From NCBI GenBank assembly GCA_020630715.1, contig JAHDIQ010000005.1, positions 1 to 58,037 of the forward strand: a stretch of 58,037 nt of DNA, given 5' to 3'. This DNA is from Nonlabens sp. GTDB lineage: Bacteria; Bacteroidota; Bacteroidia; Flavobacteriales; Flavobacteriaceae. Position numbers and translations under genes: made by a program. Below the pieces are notes generated by a model. It did not search any database. It saw only the letters and a program-made list of their open reading frames with translations, and was not told the DNA's origin. This document shows, piece after piece, positions 45,012 to 54,125 of the stretch (within the stretch, counting starts at the first letter, position 1; each line of letters starts with the position of its first letter).

Positions 45012-46259
45012 ATGGAACTAAAGCGAGTTGTTATAACAGGTATGGGCGCCCTAACTCCTATAGGTAATAACCTACAGGAATACTGGGATGGATTAATGAG
45101 TGGTAAAAGCGGTTGCGCACCTATTACTTATTTTGACACAGAACTGTTTAAAACAAAATTCGCTTGTGAAATCAAAGACTTTAATGTCACTGATTTTATA
45201 GACCGTAAAGAAGCTAGACGCATGGATCGTTTTGCCCAGTATGCACTGGTAGCAGGTGATGAAGCGATAGCAGACTCTGGATTAGATACCGACTCTATAG
45301 ATAAATATAGAGTCGGTGTTATCTGGGGCGCAGGAATAGGTGGTCTAGAAACTTTTCAGGAAGAAGTAAAATCATTTGCGGCTGGAAACGGTACACCTAG
45401 ATTTAATCCTTTCTTTATCCCTAAAATGATTGCAGATATTGCTCCAGCTCATATTTCTATAAAATATGGTTTTATGGGGCCTAATTATACAACCGTATCT
45501 GCCTGTGCATCTAGCGCTAACGCTATGCTAGACGCTTTAAATTACATTAGACTAGGACATTGTGATGTTATTGTAACTGGTGGCTCAGAAGCTGCGGTTA
45601 CACAAGCTGGAATGGGTGGTTTTAATGCCATGCATGCCTTATCTACACGTAATGAAAGTCCACAAACAGCGAGTCGTCCATTTGACGCTACACGTGATGG
45701 ATTTGTATTAGGTGAAGGTGCTGGTGCATTAGTTCTAGAAGAATACGAATATGCAAAAGCTCGCGGAGCAAAAATCTATGCAGAAGTCATAGGTGGTGGT
45801 TTCTCTAGTGATGCGCATCATATTACTGCTCCAGATCCAGAAGGTCGTGGTGTTATTGCAGTAATGAAAAATACACTACAAAATGCTGGGATTAATCCAG
45901 AAGATGTAGATCATATTAATACTCACGGTACGTCAACACCCTTAGGTGATGTTGCAGAGTTAAAGGCGATCAAAGCCGTTTTTGGTGATCATGCATCCTC
46001 TATTAGTATTAATTCTACTAAATCCATGACAGGTCACTTACTAGGTGCTGCTGGAGCGATAGAGTCTATTGCTAGTGTTATGGCTATTCAAGAAGGAGTT
46101 GTTCCTCCTACTATTAATCACACAACGGTAGATGAAAATATTGATCCATCATTGCGTTTAGTACTTAATAAGCCAGAAAAAAGAACTGTAAATGTTGCTT
46201 TGAGTAACACTTTTGGTTTTGGTGGTCACAATTGCTGTATCGCATTTAGAAAACTTTAA
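45012..46259 (+). CDS. fabF: 3-oxoacyl-ACP synthase II
   Basis: A 415-residue condensing enzyme of fatty-acid elongation. The Cys-His-His triad is visible: active Cys in TVSACASSANAML, His in NTHGTSTPLGD, and His in STKSMTGHLLGAAGAIES. The closing SNTFGFGGHNCCI is the gating-loop signature of KAS II. It lies between acpP and rnc on the same strand. Confidence 0.98.
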   Translation: MELKRVVITGMGALTPIGNNLQEYWDGLMSGKSGCAPITYFDTELFKTKFACEIKDFNVTDFIDRKEARRMDRFAQYALVAGDEAIADSGLDTDSIDKYRVGVIWGAGIGGLETFQEEVKSFAAGNGTPRFNPFFIPKMIADIAPAHISIKYGFMGPNYTTVSACASSANAMLDALNYIRLGHCDVIVTGGSEAAVTQAGMGGFNAMHALSTRNESPQTASRPFDATRDGFVLGEGAGALVLEEYEYAKARGAKIYAEVIGGGFSSDAHHITAPDPEGRGVIAVMKNTLQNAGINPEDVDHINTHGTSTPLGDVAELKAIKAVFGDHASSISINSTKSMTGHLLGAAGAIESIASVMAIQEGVVPPTINHTTVDENIDPSLRLVLNKPEKRTVNVALSNTFGFGGHNCCIAFRKL

Positions 46260-46274
46260 GTGACCGTTTAATAC

Positions 46275-47009
46275 ATGAATCGTTTTAAAAAAATATTTAG
46301 CTCTCGTGGTTCAAAGACTAACGAGGAGTTATCTAAGTATATTAAAAAAACGACAGGTCTTACCCCACAAAATATTGATTTTTATACCACAGCGTTTACC
46401 CATAAATCAATGGGATTAAAGGATGATAAGGGTAACTCTATAAGTTATGAACGTCTGGAGTTTCTAGGTGATGCGATATTAGGAGCTGTTATTGCAGAAT
46501 ATATCTTTAATGAAGTACCACATGGTGATGAAGGTTATTTGACAAAAATGCGATCCAAAATTGTAAGTAGAGATCATTTAAATGAGCTAGGAATGGATTT
46601 TGGGCTAATCGCACTTGCAAAAACTCAAGTTCCTGCAACAAACTTTGGTGCTAATGTTCATGGGAATCTCTTTGAAGCATTAGTAGGAGCCATTTATTTA
46701 GATAAAGGATACAATAGAACAAAAAACTTTATCATGCGCAAGGTTATAAAACCTTATGTAGATATTCCTATGTTAGAAGGTAAAGTCATAAGTTATAAAA
46801 GTCTATTAATTGAATGGTGTCAAAAGCATAAGAAAACATTTAAGTATCATACGTATGAGGATACTGGTGTGAATGAGGTGCGACATTTTTCTGTAAAACT
46901 GTCCATCGATAATAGAGTTGTAGCAAAAGCAAGAGGCACTTCTAAAAAGAAAGCAGAAGAAAAAGCAAGTAAAAGAGCTTATTTTGTCTTTCAAGATAAG
47001 ATTCAGTAA
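46275..47009 (+). CDS. rnc: Ribonuclease III
   Basis: A 244-residue double-strand-specific RNase used in rRNA and mRNA processing. The endonuclease domain has the signature ERLEFLGDAILGAVIAEYIF with catalytic acidic residues, and a second acidic patch NLFEALVGAIYLD. The C-terminal dsRNA-binding domain (about 172-240) has AKARGTSKKKAEEKASKRA. It follows fabF by 15 bp. Confidence 0.97.
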   Translation: MNRFKKIFSSRGSKTNEELSKYIKKTTGLTPQNIDFYTTAFTHKSMGLKDDKGNSISYERLEFLGDAILGAVIAEYIFNEVPHGDEGYLTKMRSKIVSRDHLNELGMDFGLIALAKTQVPATNFGANVHGNLFEALVGAIYLDKGYNRTKNFIMRKVIKPYVDIPMLEGKVISYKSLLIEWCQKHKKTFKYHTYEDTGVNEVRHFSVKLSIDNRVVAKARGTSKKKAEEKASKRAYFVFQDKIQ

Positions 47010-47114
47010 ATAATATCTAGGCAATTTTTCTCCTATACAACCAACTATAACCTTTTCGTTAAAAAGTAGTTGTGATTTTAAGCTTACAACATATTAAGTT
47101 GTTTCTTGTGTGCT

Positions 47115-47122
47115 TAACTTTG
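47115..47122 (+). promoter_or_regulatory. -7 box before the IPExxxVDY gene
   Basis: TAACTTTG matches TAnnTTTG and lies 17 bp before the ATG at 47140. An apparent GTG start at 47110 is upstream of it, which argues for the later ATG. Confidence 0.45.
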
Positions 47123-47139
47123 TGAAACTTTGTAAAATT

Positions 47140-47628
47140 ATGGGGACACTACGTTTAGATCTATATGATGATAATGATGAAACATTTGATCTTATAGGAT
47201 TACATTCCACAGTCCCACTTTATCGTCTTGCTTTTTTTATTAATAAATATATAGGGTTAGGTCTCAAAAGAGAAGAAAAGGATCAAGATGCTATGGTGTC
47301 TAAAATTCAAGTGAATTATCCCGTTTTTAAATACGTAGAGCCTAAACATAATTTAAAAATGTATCTAGTCCCTAATAAAGTGTGGACTGAAGCGAGTACC
47401 AGTAGAAGTTCAGGTAGCCTTTTTGAAACATCAGAACCTGAAATGATAAAGTCAGTTTTAATAAAAGAGCATGTAAGTGTGGATTTTTTTATTAAAATTG
47501 AGCAAGAGTTAAGTGTCATACCTATAGACAAAATGGTAGATGCGCTCTCAAAAATACCAGCAGTGATTTCTTCCTATCAGGTGGATGCATTGCAAATCAA
47601 ACAAAAAGATTATTTAATATTCGAATAA
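47140..47628 (+). CDS. IPExxxVDY family protein
   Basis: A 162-residue cytoplasmic protein, starting at MGTLRLDLYDDNDETFD. It is best identified by place: in flavobacteria a small gene of this type sits between rnc and pyk. A middle block has FPVFKYVEP-like sequence (YPVFKYVEPKHNLKMYLVPN) and the C-terminus has IPAVISSYQVDALQIKQ. No catalytic motif or membrane segment is visible. Its last base overlaps the pyk start, so they are translationally coupled. Function is unknown; the family name is from memory and moderately sure. Confidence 0.65.
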   Translation: MGTLRLDLYDDNDETFDLIGLHSTVPLYRLAFFINKYIGLGLKREEKDQDAMVSKIQVNYPVFKYVEPKHNLKMYLVPNKVWTEASTSRSSGSLFETSEPEMIKSVLIKEHVSVDFFIKIEQELSVIPIDKMVDALSKIPAVISSYQVDALQIKQKDYLIFE

Positions 47629-49058
47629 TGCCAAGAACTAAAAAAACTAAAATTGTAGCTACACTAGGACCAGCAACTTCAAAAAAAGAAGTGTTACTGA
47701 AGATGATGAAAGCTGGTGTCAATGTATTTAGAATTAACTTCTCACACGCAGATCATGATGCTGTTAGAGAGCGCGTTGATATGATCAGAGAATTGAATGA
47801 AGAACACGGTTTTGGTGTTGGGATTTTAGGTGATCTACAAGGTCCTAAACTGCGTGTAGGTGTCATGAGTGAAGAAGTAGTTGTGCATCCAGGTGATGAG
47901 ATTGTTTTTTCTACAGGTGAACCTTTTAAAGGAACTGCAGAAAAAGTGTACATGAACTATGAGCACTTTCCTAGAGATGTAAAGGCAAAAGAACGTATCC
48001 TACTAGATGATGGTAAACTCATGTTTGAAGTAATAGAAACAGACGGAATTGCAAACGTGAAGACTAAGGTGATTCAAGGTGGACCATTACGTTCTAAAAA
48101 AGGAGTCAACCTACCACAAACAGATATATCACTTCCAGCTCTTACTGAAAAGGATATCGCAGACGCCATTTTTGCTGTAGAATTACAAGTAGACTGGATT
48201 GCACTGTCATTTGTAAGACACAGTCGTGATTTAATGGAATTACAAGAATTAATTAAAGAACATTCTGATCACAAGATTCCTATCATCGCAAAAATTGAGA
48301 AACCAGAAGCAGTTCAAAACATTGATAAAATCGTTGCCTATTGTGATGGTTTAATGGTGGCTCGCGGTGATTTAGGTGTTGAAGTTCCAGCACATGAAGT
48401 TCCATTGATTCAAAAACAACTAGTACTTAAAGCAAAACTAGCTCGTATACCGGTAATCATCGCTACTCAAATGATGGAAACTATGATTACTAGTTTAACA
48501 CCTACCAGAGCCGAGGTGAATGATGTTGCAAATAGTGTTATGGATGGAGCAGATGCAGTAATGCTATCTGGTGAGACATCTGTAGGTAAATATCCAGTAG
48601 AGGTAATTGAAAAAATGGCGAGCATCTGTATGTCGGTAGAGAATAGTGAGCTTATTAAAGTTCCTCACAGTGCACCGCATATCAAAACAAAACGATATAT
48701 CACAAAATCAATTTGTTACCACGCCGCAAAAATGGCCGATGAGATCAATGCAAAAGCAATTACTACCATGACTAATAGTGGTTATACCGCATTTCAAATT
48801 AGTGCATGGAGACCAGATGCACATATCTTAACCTTTACTAGTAACAATCGTATTCTTACACAGCTTAGTTTATTATGGGGCGTTAAAGCGTTTAAGTATG
48901 ATAAATTTGTTAGTACAGATGAGACGATTGAAGATGTAAATAAGTTTGCCAAAACAAAGAAATTTGTACGTAAAGGTGATTATTTAATTAACCTAGCCGC
49001 TATGCCGGTAACAGATAAAGGAATGGTAAATACCCTACGCGTTTCTGAGGTAGAGTAA
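47628..49058 (+). CDS. pyk: Pyruvate kinase
   Basis: A 476-residue glycolytic enzyme making pyruvate and ATP from phosphoenolpyruvate and ADP. It starts PRTKKTKIVATLGPATSKKE. The active-site stretch is IIAKIEKPEAVQNIDKIV, with MVARGDLGVEVP and ATQMMETMITSLTPTRAEVND after it. The C-terminal allosteric domain covers about 350-476. A perfect bidirectional terminator follows. Confidence 0.98.
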   Translation: MPRTKKTKIVATLGPATSKKEVLLKMMKAGVNVFRINFSHADHDAVRERVDMIRELNEEHGFGVGILGDLQGPKLRVGVMSEEVVVHPGDEIVFSTGEPFKGTAEKVYMNYEHFPRDVKAKERILLDDGKLMFEVIETDGIANVKTKVIQGGPLRSKKGVNLPQTDISLPALTEKDIADAIFAVELQVDWIALSFVRHSRDLMELQELIKEHSDHKIPIIAKIEKPEAVQNIDKIVAYCDGLMVARGDLGVEVPAHEVPLIQKQLVLKAKLARIPVIIATQMMETMITSLTPTRAEVNDVANSVMDGADAVMLSGETSVGKYPVEVIEKMASICMSVENSELIKVPHSAPHIKTKRYITKSICYHAAKMADEINAKAITTMTNSGYTAFQISAWRPDAHILTFTSNNRILTQLSLLWGVKAFKYDKFVSTDETIEDVNKFAKTKKFVRKGDYLINLAAMPVTDKGMVNTLRVSEVE

Positions 49059-49080
49059 CACATCAACATTCACACCTATT

Positions 49081-49120
49081 AAAACAAAAAATCGCAACTA
49101 ATATTGCGATTTTTTGTTTT
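49081..49120. terminator. Perfect bidirectional terminator
   Basis: A 17-bp perfect stem: ATCGCAA / TTGCGAT continued by an A run on one side and a T run on the other, around a 6-nt loop. It lies between the converging pyk and PAS genes. Confidence 0.92.
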
Positions 49121-49142
49121 CAATAAACCTAATGATAACTAC

Positions 49143-49646
49143 TTAAACAAAGTATTCATTTTCAAAAGCAATAAAATGCGTGGTCTCCTTAGCTGCATTA
49201 AAAATAGGGAAAGCATTAATCTCGCAACCATATTGTGTACCGTCTTTACGGTAGTTCACCAGTCGTGCCTTAAAGGGTAACGATTCTGAAATCGCCTTTG
49301 TAATCATTTTTTTAGAAGCACCATCCGTATCTTTTCCTTGAAGAATTCGTGGTGTGTGACCTATCAACTCATAGTTCTCATAACTGGTCATTTTGTGCAC
49401 ATTTTCACTAGCACACTGGATATTTAAATCCTTATCTGTAATCACTATAGAGTGATCCTTTAAGTGCGTGTAGCTATCTAAAAAATATGTAAAATGCCAG
49501 TCATATTCATCTGCTAGGGTTTCCATTTCCTCATAAACCTCTGGATGGATATCCCACAATAGCTTATGGATCACATCCCATGAAAGCATAGGCAATGATT
49601 GAATCTGGCAATTAATAATAGCGTACTGTGAATTGTAAAGTTCCAT
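49143..49646 (-). CDS. Stand-alone PAS domain protein, LOV-like without photoactive Cys
   Basis: A 167-residue protein with one PAS domain (about 60-165). Residues such as DHSIVITDKDLNIQCASEN, YELIGHTPRILQGKDTDG and YRKDGTQYGCEINAFPIF resemble the LOV subfamily. The LOV signature GRNCRFLQ appears as GHTPRILQ, so the cysteine that forms the flavin adduct is missing. The N-terminal 55 residues are a helical extension. No output domain is attached, so it may act through a partner, perhaps a kinase. Flavin binding is not established. Confidence 0.8.
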   Translation of the reverse strand: MELYNSQYAIINCQIQSLPMLSWDVIHKLLWDIHPEVYEEMETLADEYDWHFTYFLDSYTHLKDHSIVITDKDLNIQCASENVHKMTSYENYELIGHTPRILQGKDTDGASKKMITKAISESLPFKARLVNYRKDGTQYGCEINAFPIFNAAKETTHFIAFENEYFV

Positions 49647-49701
49647 CTAGGTCAAAATTACCCTTTTTATACATCTTATTCCTACATTCGTAGTTAAACT
49701 T

Positions 49702-50787
49702 TTAGAACGGTATTTCCATTTGATGTTGAACAAAACTTGCTGTATCTTCCTCATTATTAAGGTTTGATAACGTAATTCCTAGTAGTCTTACGCTTTCGCG
49801 AAAGCGTTCCTGACGCATCAACTGTACTGCTACCTCTAGGATTAATTCTTTAGACCTAATGTAGTGATCTAGGGTTTTACTGCGCGTTTGAGTTTTGAAA
49901 TCACTGTATTTGATTTTTAAGGTGACGGTTTTACCTGCTATATCATTTTTAGCCAGTCGTTTTTCTAATTCTATTGCAATTTGTTCTAGTCGTTCTTGCA
50001 TGTAAATTTCGCTAGTGATGTTACTAGAAAAGGTACGTTCTGCGCCTAGAGATTTACGAGTGCGATCTGGTTTCACCGCACTTTTATGGATGCCACGGAC
50101 GATATGATAGTAGTGACTGCCACTTTTACCAAAATGATCCACCAGAAATTCTTCTGATTTTTGTTTCAGATCTGCACCAGTGAAAATGCCTAATTCAAAC
50201 ATCTTTTGAGCCGTTACCTTTCCTACGCCATAAAACTTCTGGATTTCTAATTGTTCTAGAAAATCTAATACTTCCTCTGGTGGTATGGTTTTTTGGCCAT
50301 TAGGTTTATGGTAATCACTAGCAACCTTTGCCACAAATTTATTGATAGAAATTCCGGCACTAGCCGTAAGTTGTGTTTTCTCGTAAATCCTACGTCTTAT
50401 CTCATAGGCGATAACGGTTGCACTAGGAAAATTGAGTTTATTAGTGGTAACATCTAGATAAGCTTCATCCAGCGATAACGGCTCTACTAAGTCTGTATAC
50501 TCTAGGAATATCTCTCGTATGTGTTGAGAGACCTCACGATACACTTCAAATCTGTGTTTTACAAAAATAAGATCAGGACATAATCGTTTTGCAGTGACAC
50601 TAGGCATGGCACTGCGCACGCCATATTTACGAGCTTCATAACTAGCAGCTGCTACCACACCGCGATCACTACCACCGCCTACCGCGATAGGTTTTCCTTT
50701 TAATTCTGGATGATCGCGCTGTTCTACACTAGCATAGAAAGCATCCATATCTACGTGTATTATTTTACGGTCATCTAGAATTTCCAT
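49702..50787 (-). CDS. dinB: DNA polymerase IV (Y family)
   Basis: A 361-residue translesion polymerase. Palm residues are visible in HVDMDAFYASVEQRDHPEL and in PLSLDEAYLDVT (catalytic acidic residues). The thumb has a helix-hairpin-helix (KFYGVGKVTAQKMFELGI) and the little-finger domain follows. The extreme C-terminus lacks an obvious beta-clamp QLxLF peptide, ending VQHQMEIPF instead. The palindrome at 49791-49806 encodes RFRES (ERFRESVRLLGI) late in the little finger. Confidence 0.96.
   Translation of the reverse strand: MEILDDRKIIHVDMDAFYASVEQRDHPELKGKPIAVGGGSDRGVVAAASYEARKYGVRSAMPSVTAKRLCPDLIFVKHRFEVYREVSQHIREIFLEYTDLVEPLSLDEAYLDVTTNKLNFPSATVIAYEIRRRIYEKTQLTASAGISINKFVAKVASDYHKPNGQKTIPPEEVLDFLEQLEIQKFYGVGKVTAQKMFELGIFTGADLKQKSEEFLVDHFGKSGSHYYHIVRGIHKSAVKPDRTRKSLGAERTFSSNITSEIYMQERLEQIAIELEKRLAKNDIAGKTVTLKIKYSDFKTQTRSKTLDHYIRSKELILEVAVQLMRQERFRESVRLLGITLSNLNNEEDTASFVQHQMEIPF
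49791..49806. repeat. 16-bp palindrome inside dinB
   Basis: Perfect copy, read on the minus strand as RFRES. Confidence 0.95.
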
Positions 50788-50819
50788 GTTGCAAAATTAC
50801 TACCTTTAACCGTAGATTT

Positions 50820-51485
50820 ATGTTAATGAAATATACAGCAGTAGTAATAGGCGCCAGCGGATTAACCGGAAGTTTTCTTTTTGAACAGTTGCTGGAGAAT
50901 AGCAGTTATGATAAAGTGATTTCGCTTTCACGAAAGCGAATTATCCATAAGCATCCTAAACATCAGAACCATTTAGTAGAGTTGTTTAATCCTGAAACAT
51001 ACCGTGAATATCTTAAAGGTGATCATTTGTTTATTTGCACGGGAACTACTCAAGCTAAAACACCAGATCCTAAAGATTACTATCGTATAGAACATGATCT
51101 ACCAGTAGGAATCGCAAAAGAAGCCAAAGCAAATGGGTTTTCTAAAGTCATTGTAATTTCTGCATTAGGAGCATCACCATCTAGTAAATTTATGTATAAT
51201 CGTGGTAAAGGTGAGATGGAACGCGATATAGAAGCTTTAGGTTTTAAAGAGAATTATTTTGTCCAGCCAGCATTAATCGGTGGAAATCGTAGTGAGAAAA
51301 GACCATTTGAATCGTTTTGGAAGAAAGTTCAAAAAATCATTGATCCCTTGTTAATAGGTCCATTAAAAAAATACCGAACTATTCATCCTACAGTCATCGC
51401 AACTTCTATGATGGTAGTAGCACTAAATGGATATCCTAAGTCACGCATTGAAAGTGATGAGTTAAAGAGCATTGCTAGTGATTAG
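50820..51485 (+). CDS. NAD(P)-binding oxidoreductase (HTATIP2/YbjT-like)
   Basis: A 221-residue Rossmann-fold protein of the atypical short-chain dehydrogenase group. The dinucleotide loop is VVIGASGLTGSFLFEQLL. FICTGTTQAKTPDPKDYYRIEHDL and VIVISALGASPSSKFMYNRGKGEME (with Tyr and Lys in the expected area) resemble the HTATIP2 group. The start may be ATG 50820 or ATG 50826. A variant palindrome at 50923-50938 encodes LSRKR within ISLSRKRIIH. The gene diverges from dinB with 32 bp between. Confidence 0.88.
   Translation: MLMKYTAVVIGASGLTGSFLFEQLLENSSYDKVISLSRKRIIHKHPKHQNHLVELFNPETYREYLKGDHLFICTGTTQAKTPDPKDYYRIEHDLPVGIAKEAKANGFSKVIVISALGASPSSKFMYNRGKGEMERDIEALGFKENYFVQPALIGGNRSEKRPFESFWKKVQKIIDPLLIGPLKKYRTIHPTVIATSMMVVALNGYPKSRIESDELKSIASD
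50923..50938. repeat. Variant 16-bp palindrome inside the oxidoreductase gene
   Basis: CGCTTTCACGAAAGCG, one base off; still read as LSRKR. Confidence 0.88.
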
Positions 51486-51719
51486 CATTGTGCTTCTCAA
51501 CTACAGATTGCGTCGTCTGCCGATAGCTATCGGGACTCGCAATACACCTGTGGAATTGGAACCGCACATTGCAGACTCAACCCATCACAACCGCACATTG
51601 CGAACGTAGCTTGCCTAGTGAAGCAATCTGCAGGAGTGAAACTGAGGTGCCAATGATGTTCATTGTGCTTCTCAACAACAGATTACTTTGTCTCCCGATA
51701 GCTATCGGGACTCGCAATA
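51486..51719. repeat. Pair of 59-bp direct repeats carrying a CCGATAGCTATCGG palindrome
   Basis: Copies at 51486-51544 and 51661-51719 differ at 5 of 59 positions. Both start CATTGTGCTTCTCAAC and end ACTCGCAATA around the palindrome CCGATAGCTATCGG (51520-51533; extended to CCCGATAGCTATCGGG at 51694-51709). Between them AACCGCACATTGC occurs twice (51560-51572, 51589-51601). The whole 294-bp gap holds no gene. Confidence 0.92.
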
Positions 51720-51779
51720 TGCTATATTATTAATTACATTTACCACAACCCAAGCACCTCATCTCACATACCTAAACCC

Positions 51780-52244
51780 ATGATAGAAATAGAACGTAAA
51801 TTCCTAGTTAATGATCCTACAATAATAGATAACCTAAAAGGCCAGCGCATTACCCAAGGTTACCTTACTACAGATCCAGAACGTAACGTGCGAGTGCGTA
51901 TTAAAGGAGTTAAAGCGTTTATAACTATAAAAGGAGTTTCTAGCGATAGTGGACTATCACGATATGAATGGGAAAAAGAAATCCCTATGGTAGAGGCAGA
52001 GGAATTATTAGAACTAGCCTTACCTGAAATCATTGATAAGACCAGATATGAACTACCACAAGAATATAGCAAATGGGAAATAGATGTATTTCATGGCAAT
52101 AACAAAGGCCTCATCATTGCCGAAATCGAATTACCATCTGAAGATGCTGTATTCACAAAACCATCATGGTTAGGCGATGAGGTAACAGGCGATCATCGCT
52201 ATTATAATTCTTATTTGAGTGAGAAACCGTTTATAAAATTGTAA
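51780..52244 (+). CDS. CYTH domain protein
   Basis: A 154-residue protein of the CYTH/triphosphate tunnel metalloenzyme superfamily. It begins with the family signature MIEIERKFLV. Alternating charged strands of the tunnel follow: RVRIKGVKAFITIKG, RYEWEKEIP, DKTRYELPQEYSKWEIDVF and IIAEIELPSEDAVF. Relatives hydrolyse inorganic triphosphate or make cAMP; a short bacterial form like this is most likely a triphosphatase. It is single in this orientation. Confidence 0.92.
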   Translation: MIEIERKFLVNDPTIIDNLKGQRITQGYLTTDPERNVRVRIKGVKAFITIKGVSSDSGLSRYEWEKEIPMVEAEELLELALPEIIDKTRYELPQEYSKWEIDVFHGNNKGLIIAEIELPSEDAVFTKPSWLGDEVTGDHRYYNSYLSEKPFIKL

Positions 52245-52253
52245 CTAGATTGT

Positions 52254-52979
52254 TTATTTTCTAAAAGGAAAGAATTGCCATGTAACCCCAATCTGGTGAC
52301 CATTAAATTTCCAATCACCAGAAGCGGTAACACCATTAGAATTTTCATAAGTAAACTCACCAAAATAGATAGGCGTAAATGAATGTGAGTAAAACAAGCC
52401 TAATCTACTTTTACGAGACAAATCATATTGTAAGCCCACAGCCAAACTAGGTCTTAAGATGTGATTATCTATTGTGTCTGTAAAACCAAGTAGTAATTCG
52501 TCTTCAGAATTTCTAATTGCTAAGTTATTGATGCCTTCATCGTTAATAAAAGTAACGTTTAATTGGGGTGCAGCAAACAATTTAAGGTTGCCTGATGAGC
52601 TCAACTTATATAAAAATTGAGATTCTAAGATTAAATAAACATAACCGTTAACTGTACTGCGAAACCCTATTCTGTCATTGGAACCATCTTCAAATTCTAT
52701 TATTGTTTCCGTGATATCTTTAGACCAGTCAATGTTCAAATTGAAATTATAATCCATCTTCTTTTGAGTTTTTAAGTCATAAGACAATCCTAATCTAAAG
52801 GTTTGATAGTTTGGTCTTTCCCATTGAAAGGTGTCAGCTATAAAATCACTAGAAAACCCTTGGGTTTGTGAATAATTTATTTTCACACCTAGATTTCTCC
52901 AAAAAGGTGTTTCTTGGGCGGTAACAGTAATAGTGGTGAGCAGAAGAAAGCTCACCACTATAAATAATTTAATCCTCAT
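52254..52979 (-). CDS. Predicted outer-membrane beta-barrel protein of unknown function
   Basis: A 241-residue exported protein. The signal peptide ends TVTAQ (about 21). The rest alternates polar and hydrophobic residues in roughly eight amphipathic strands, for example FRLGLSYDLKTQKKMDYNF and RLGLFYSHSFTPIYFGEFTY. The C-terminus IGVTWQFFPFRK has a near-terminal aromatic. It starts directly after the basic lipoprotein gene (1 bp apart), so the two are co-transcribed and probably work together. I recognise no named family. Confidence 0.7.
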   Translation of the reverse strand: MRIKLFIVVSFLLLTTITVTAQETPFWRNLGVKINYSQTQGFSSDFIADTFQWERPNYQTFRLGLSYDLKTQKKMDYNFNLNIDWSKDITETIIEFEDGSNDRIGFRSTVNGYVYLILESQFLYKLSSSGNLKLFAAPQLNVTFINDEGINNLAIRNSEDELLLGFTDTIDNHILRPSLAVGLQYDLSRKSRLGLFYSHSFTPIYFGEFTYENSNGVTASGDWKFNGHQIGVTWQFFPFRK

Positions 52980-52980
52980 A

Positions 52981-54078
52981 TTATAAATCTAACATAAATA
53001 CATCCTCGCTATGAGAACTCCATCCGTGACTAGATACAGTCTCTCTATTGATGGCTTTATATTTAATTAAAGAACCAGAAAAATGAAGTTCTTCATCTTT
53101 AACTTTAATTCTTCTCTTCTTTCTGGATCTGCTTTTCCCTAAGTTTTTATAAACTTCACAATCTTCAGTTTGATTGGAGCTTATATCACCATTCAAACCT
53201 ACAGATATGTTTAATCTTCTACATCTCCATTTACCTCTTTTATGCTTAAAACCTCTAGTTTTAGCCTTGGCCTTTACGAATACGTAACTACCTCTTAACT
53301 TATGTTCCCATGACACTTTTCTATTATCAGTAAAGTTAATTTGACCTTTGTCATTAATGTCATCAACACAAAAAACTCCATTAGTATCAGGATCTAGACT
53401 TTGTGGGTCAAAGTTTCCTGCTGGTGAACCATAGTAACCACCTACTACAGTAACCTCAGAATGGTTCATCCAGCCAGTTGTTCCTGCTGGATCGTTTACT
53501 ACATTTAAAAATAACTCTAGATTATTCACAGGAACTTGAATATAACCAAATCTAGTGAATTGAGTTAGATACTCACCTATTTGTGCTTGAGCATCTACAT
53601 TAAGCATAGCTCTCATCGCCTCATCCATAATAAAATGGTGGTATGGGCTTTCACTTACATCAAAATTATCATTTGGGCCAAACTGGTCTAACCATGCATT
53701 TTCTGCATTAATTAAATGGCGTCTAAGACTTTGAAAACTATAAATGGATTCAAATTCAGTTAATGGTAGTTCATCATCAAAATTTGAATCTTCTTCAAAA
53801 TCAATTAGATCGTCTTCACTCATATTACCATACTGCGAAACAAAGTTGTCGTCGTGATCTTCTACTTGAATTTCTAAATTACTTTGTGTGTTTACAAAAT
53901 AAGCCATGTCAGGAAAAGATAACATATCTTCTAATCCTGAACCAGAAAATGAAACCTTTGTGATTCCTGATGATGATTTTGCTTGTGGGATAGTATCTCT
54001 GTTTTCTATATCTTCTTTTGAACAAGATACTATCGTTAAACTGCATATAAATGCAGCAATTATTAGTTTAAATTTCAT
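52981..54078 (-). CDS. Lipoprotein with basic C-terminal segment, unknown function
   Basis: A 365-residue lipoprotein (lipobox TIVSC, Cys20). Residues about 60-115 are highly acidic (EDHDDNF, DLIDFEEDSNFDDELP). A helical central part follows (about 110-215). Residues about 260-330 are unusually basic, with KAKAKTRGFKHKRGKWRCRR and SRSRKKRRIKVK segments. I do not recognise the protein; acidic and basic parts could bind each other or a polyanion. It is upstream of the barrel protein in the same operon. Its own upstream gap holds a T-tailed hairpin on the opposite strand. Confidence 0.7.
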   Translation of the reverse strand: MKFKLIIAAFICSLTIVSCSKEDIENRDTIPQAKSSSGITKVSFSGSGLEDMLSFPDMAYFVNTQSNLEIQVEDHDDNFVSQYGNMSEDDLIDFEEDSNFDDELPLTEFESIYSFQSLRRHLINAENAWLDQFGPNDNFDVSESPYHHFIMDEAMRAMLNVDAQAQIGEYLTQFTRFGYIQVPVNNLELFLNVVNDPAGTTGWMNHSEVTVVGGYYGSPAGNFDPQSLDPDTNGVFCVDDINDKGQINFTDNRKVSWEHKLRGSYVFVKAKAKTRGFKHKRGKWRCRRLNISVGLNGDISSNQTEDCEVYKNLGKSRSRKKRRIKVKDEELHFSGSLIKYKAINRETVSSHGWSSHSEDVFMLDL

Positions 54079-54125
54079 AATTTTGTTTTGTTAAAAATTG
54101 TAATTGGACTTACGTTTTTAGCTGT

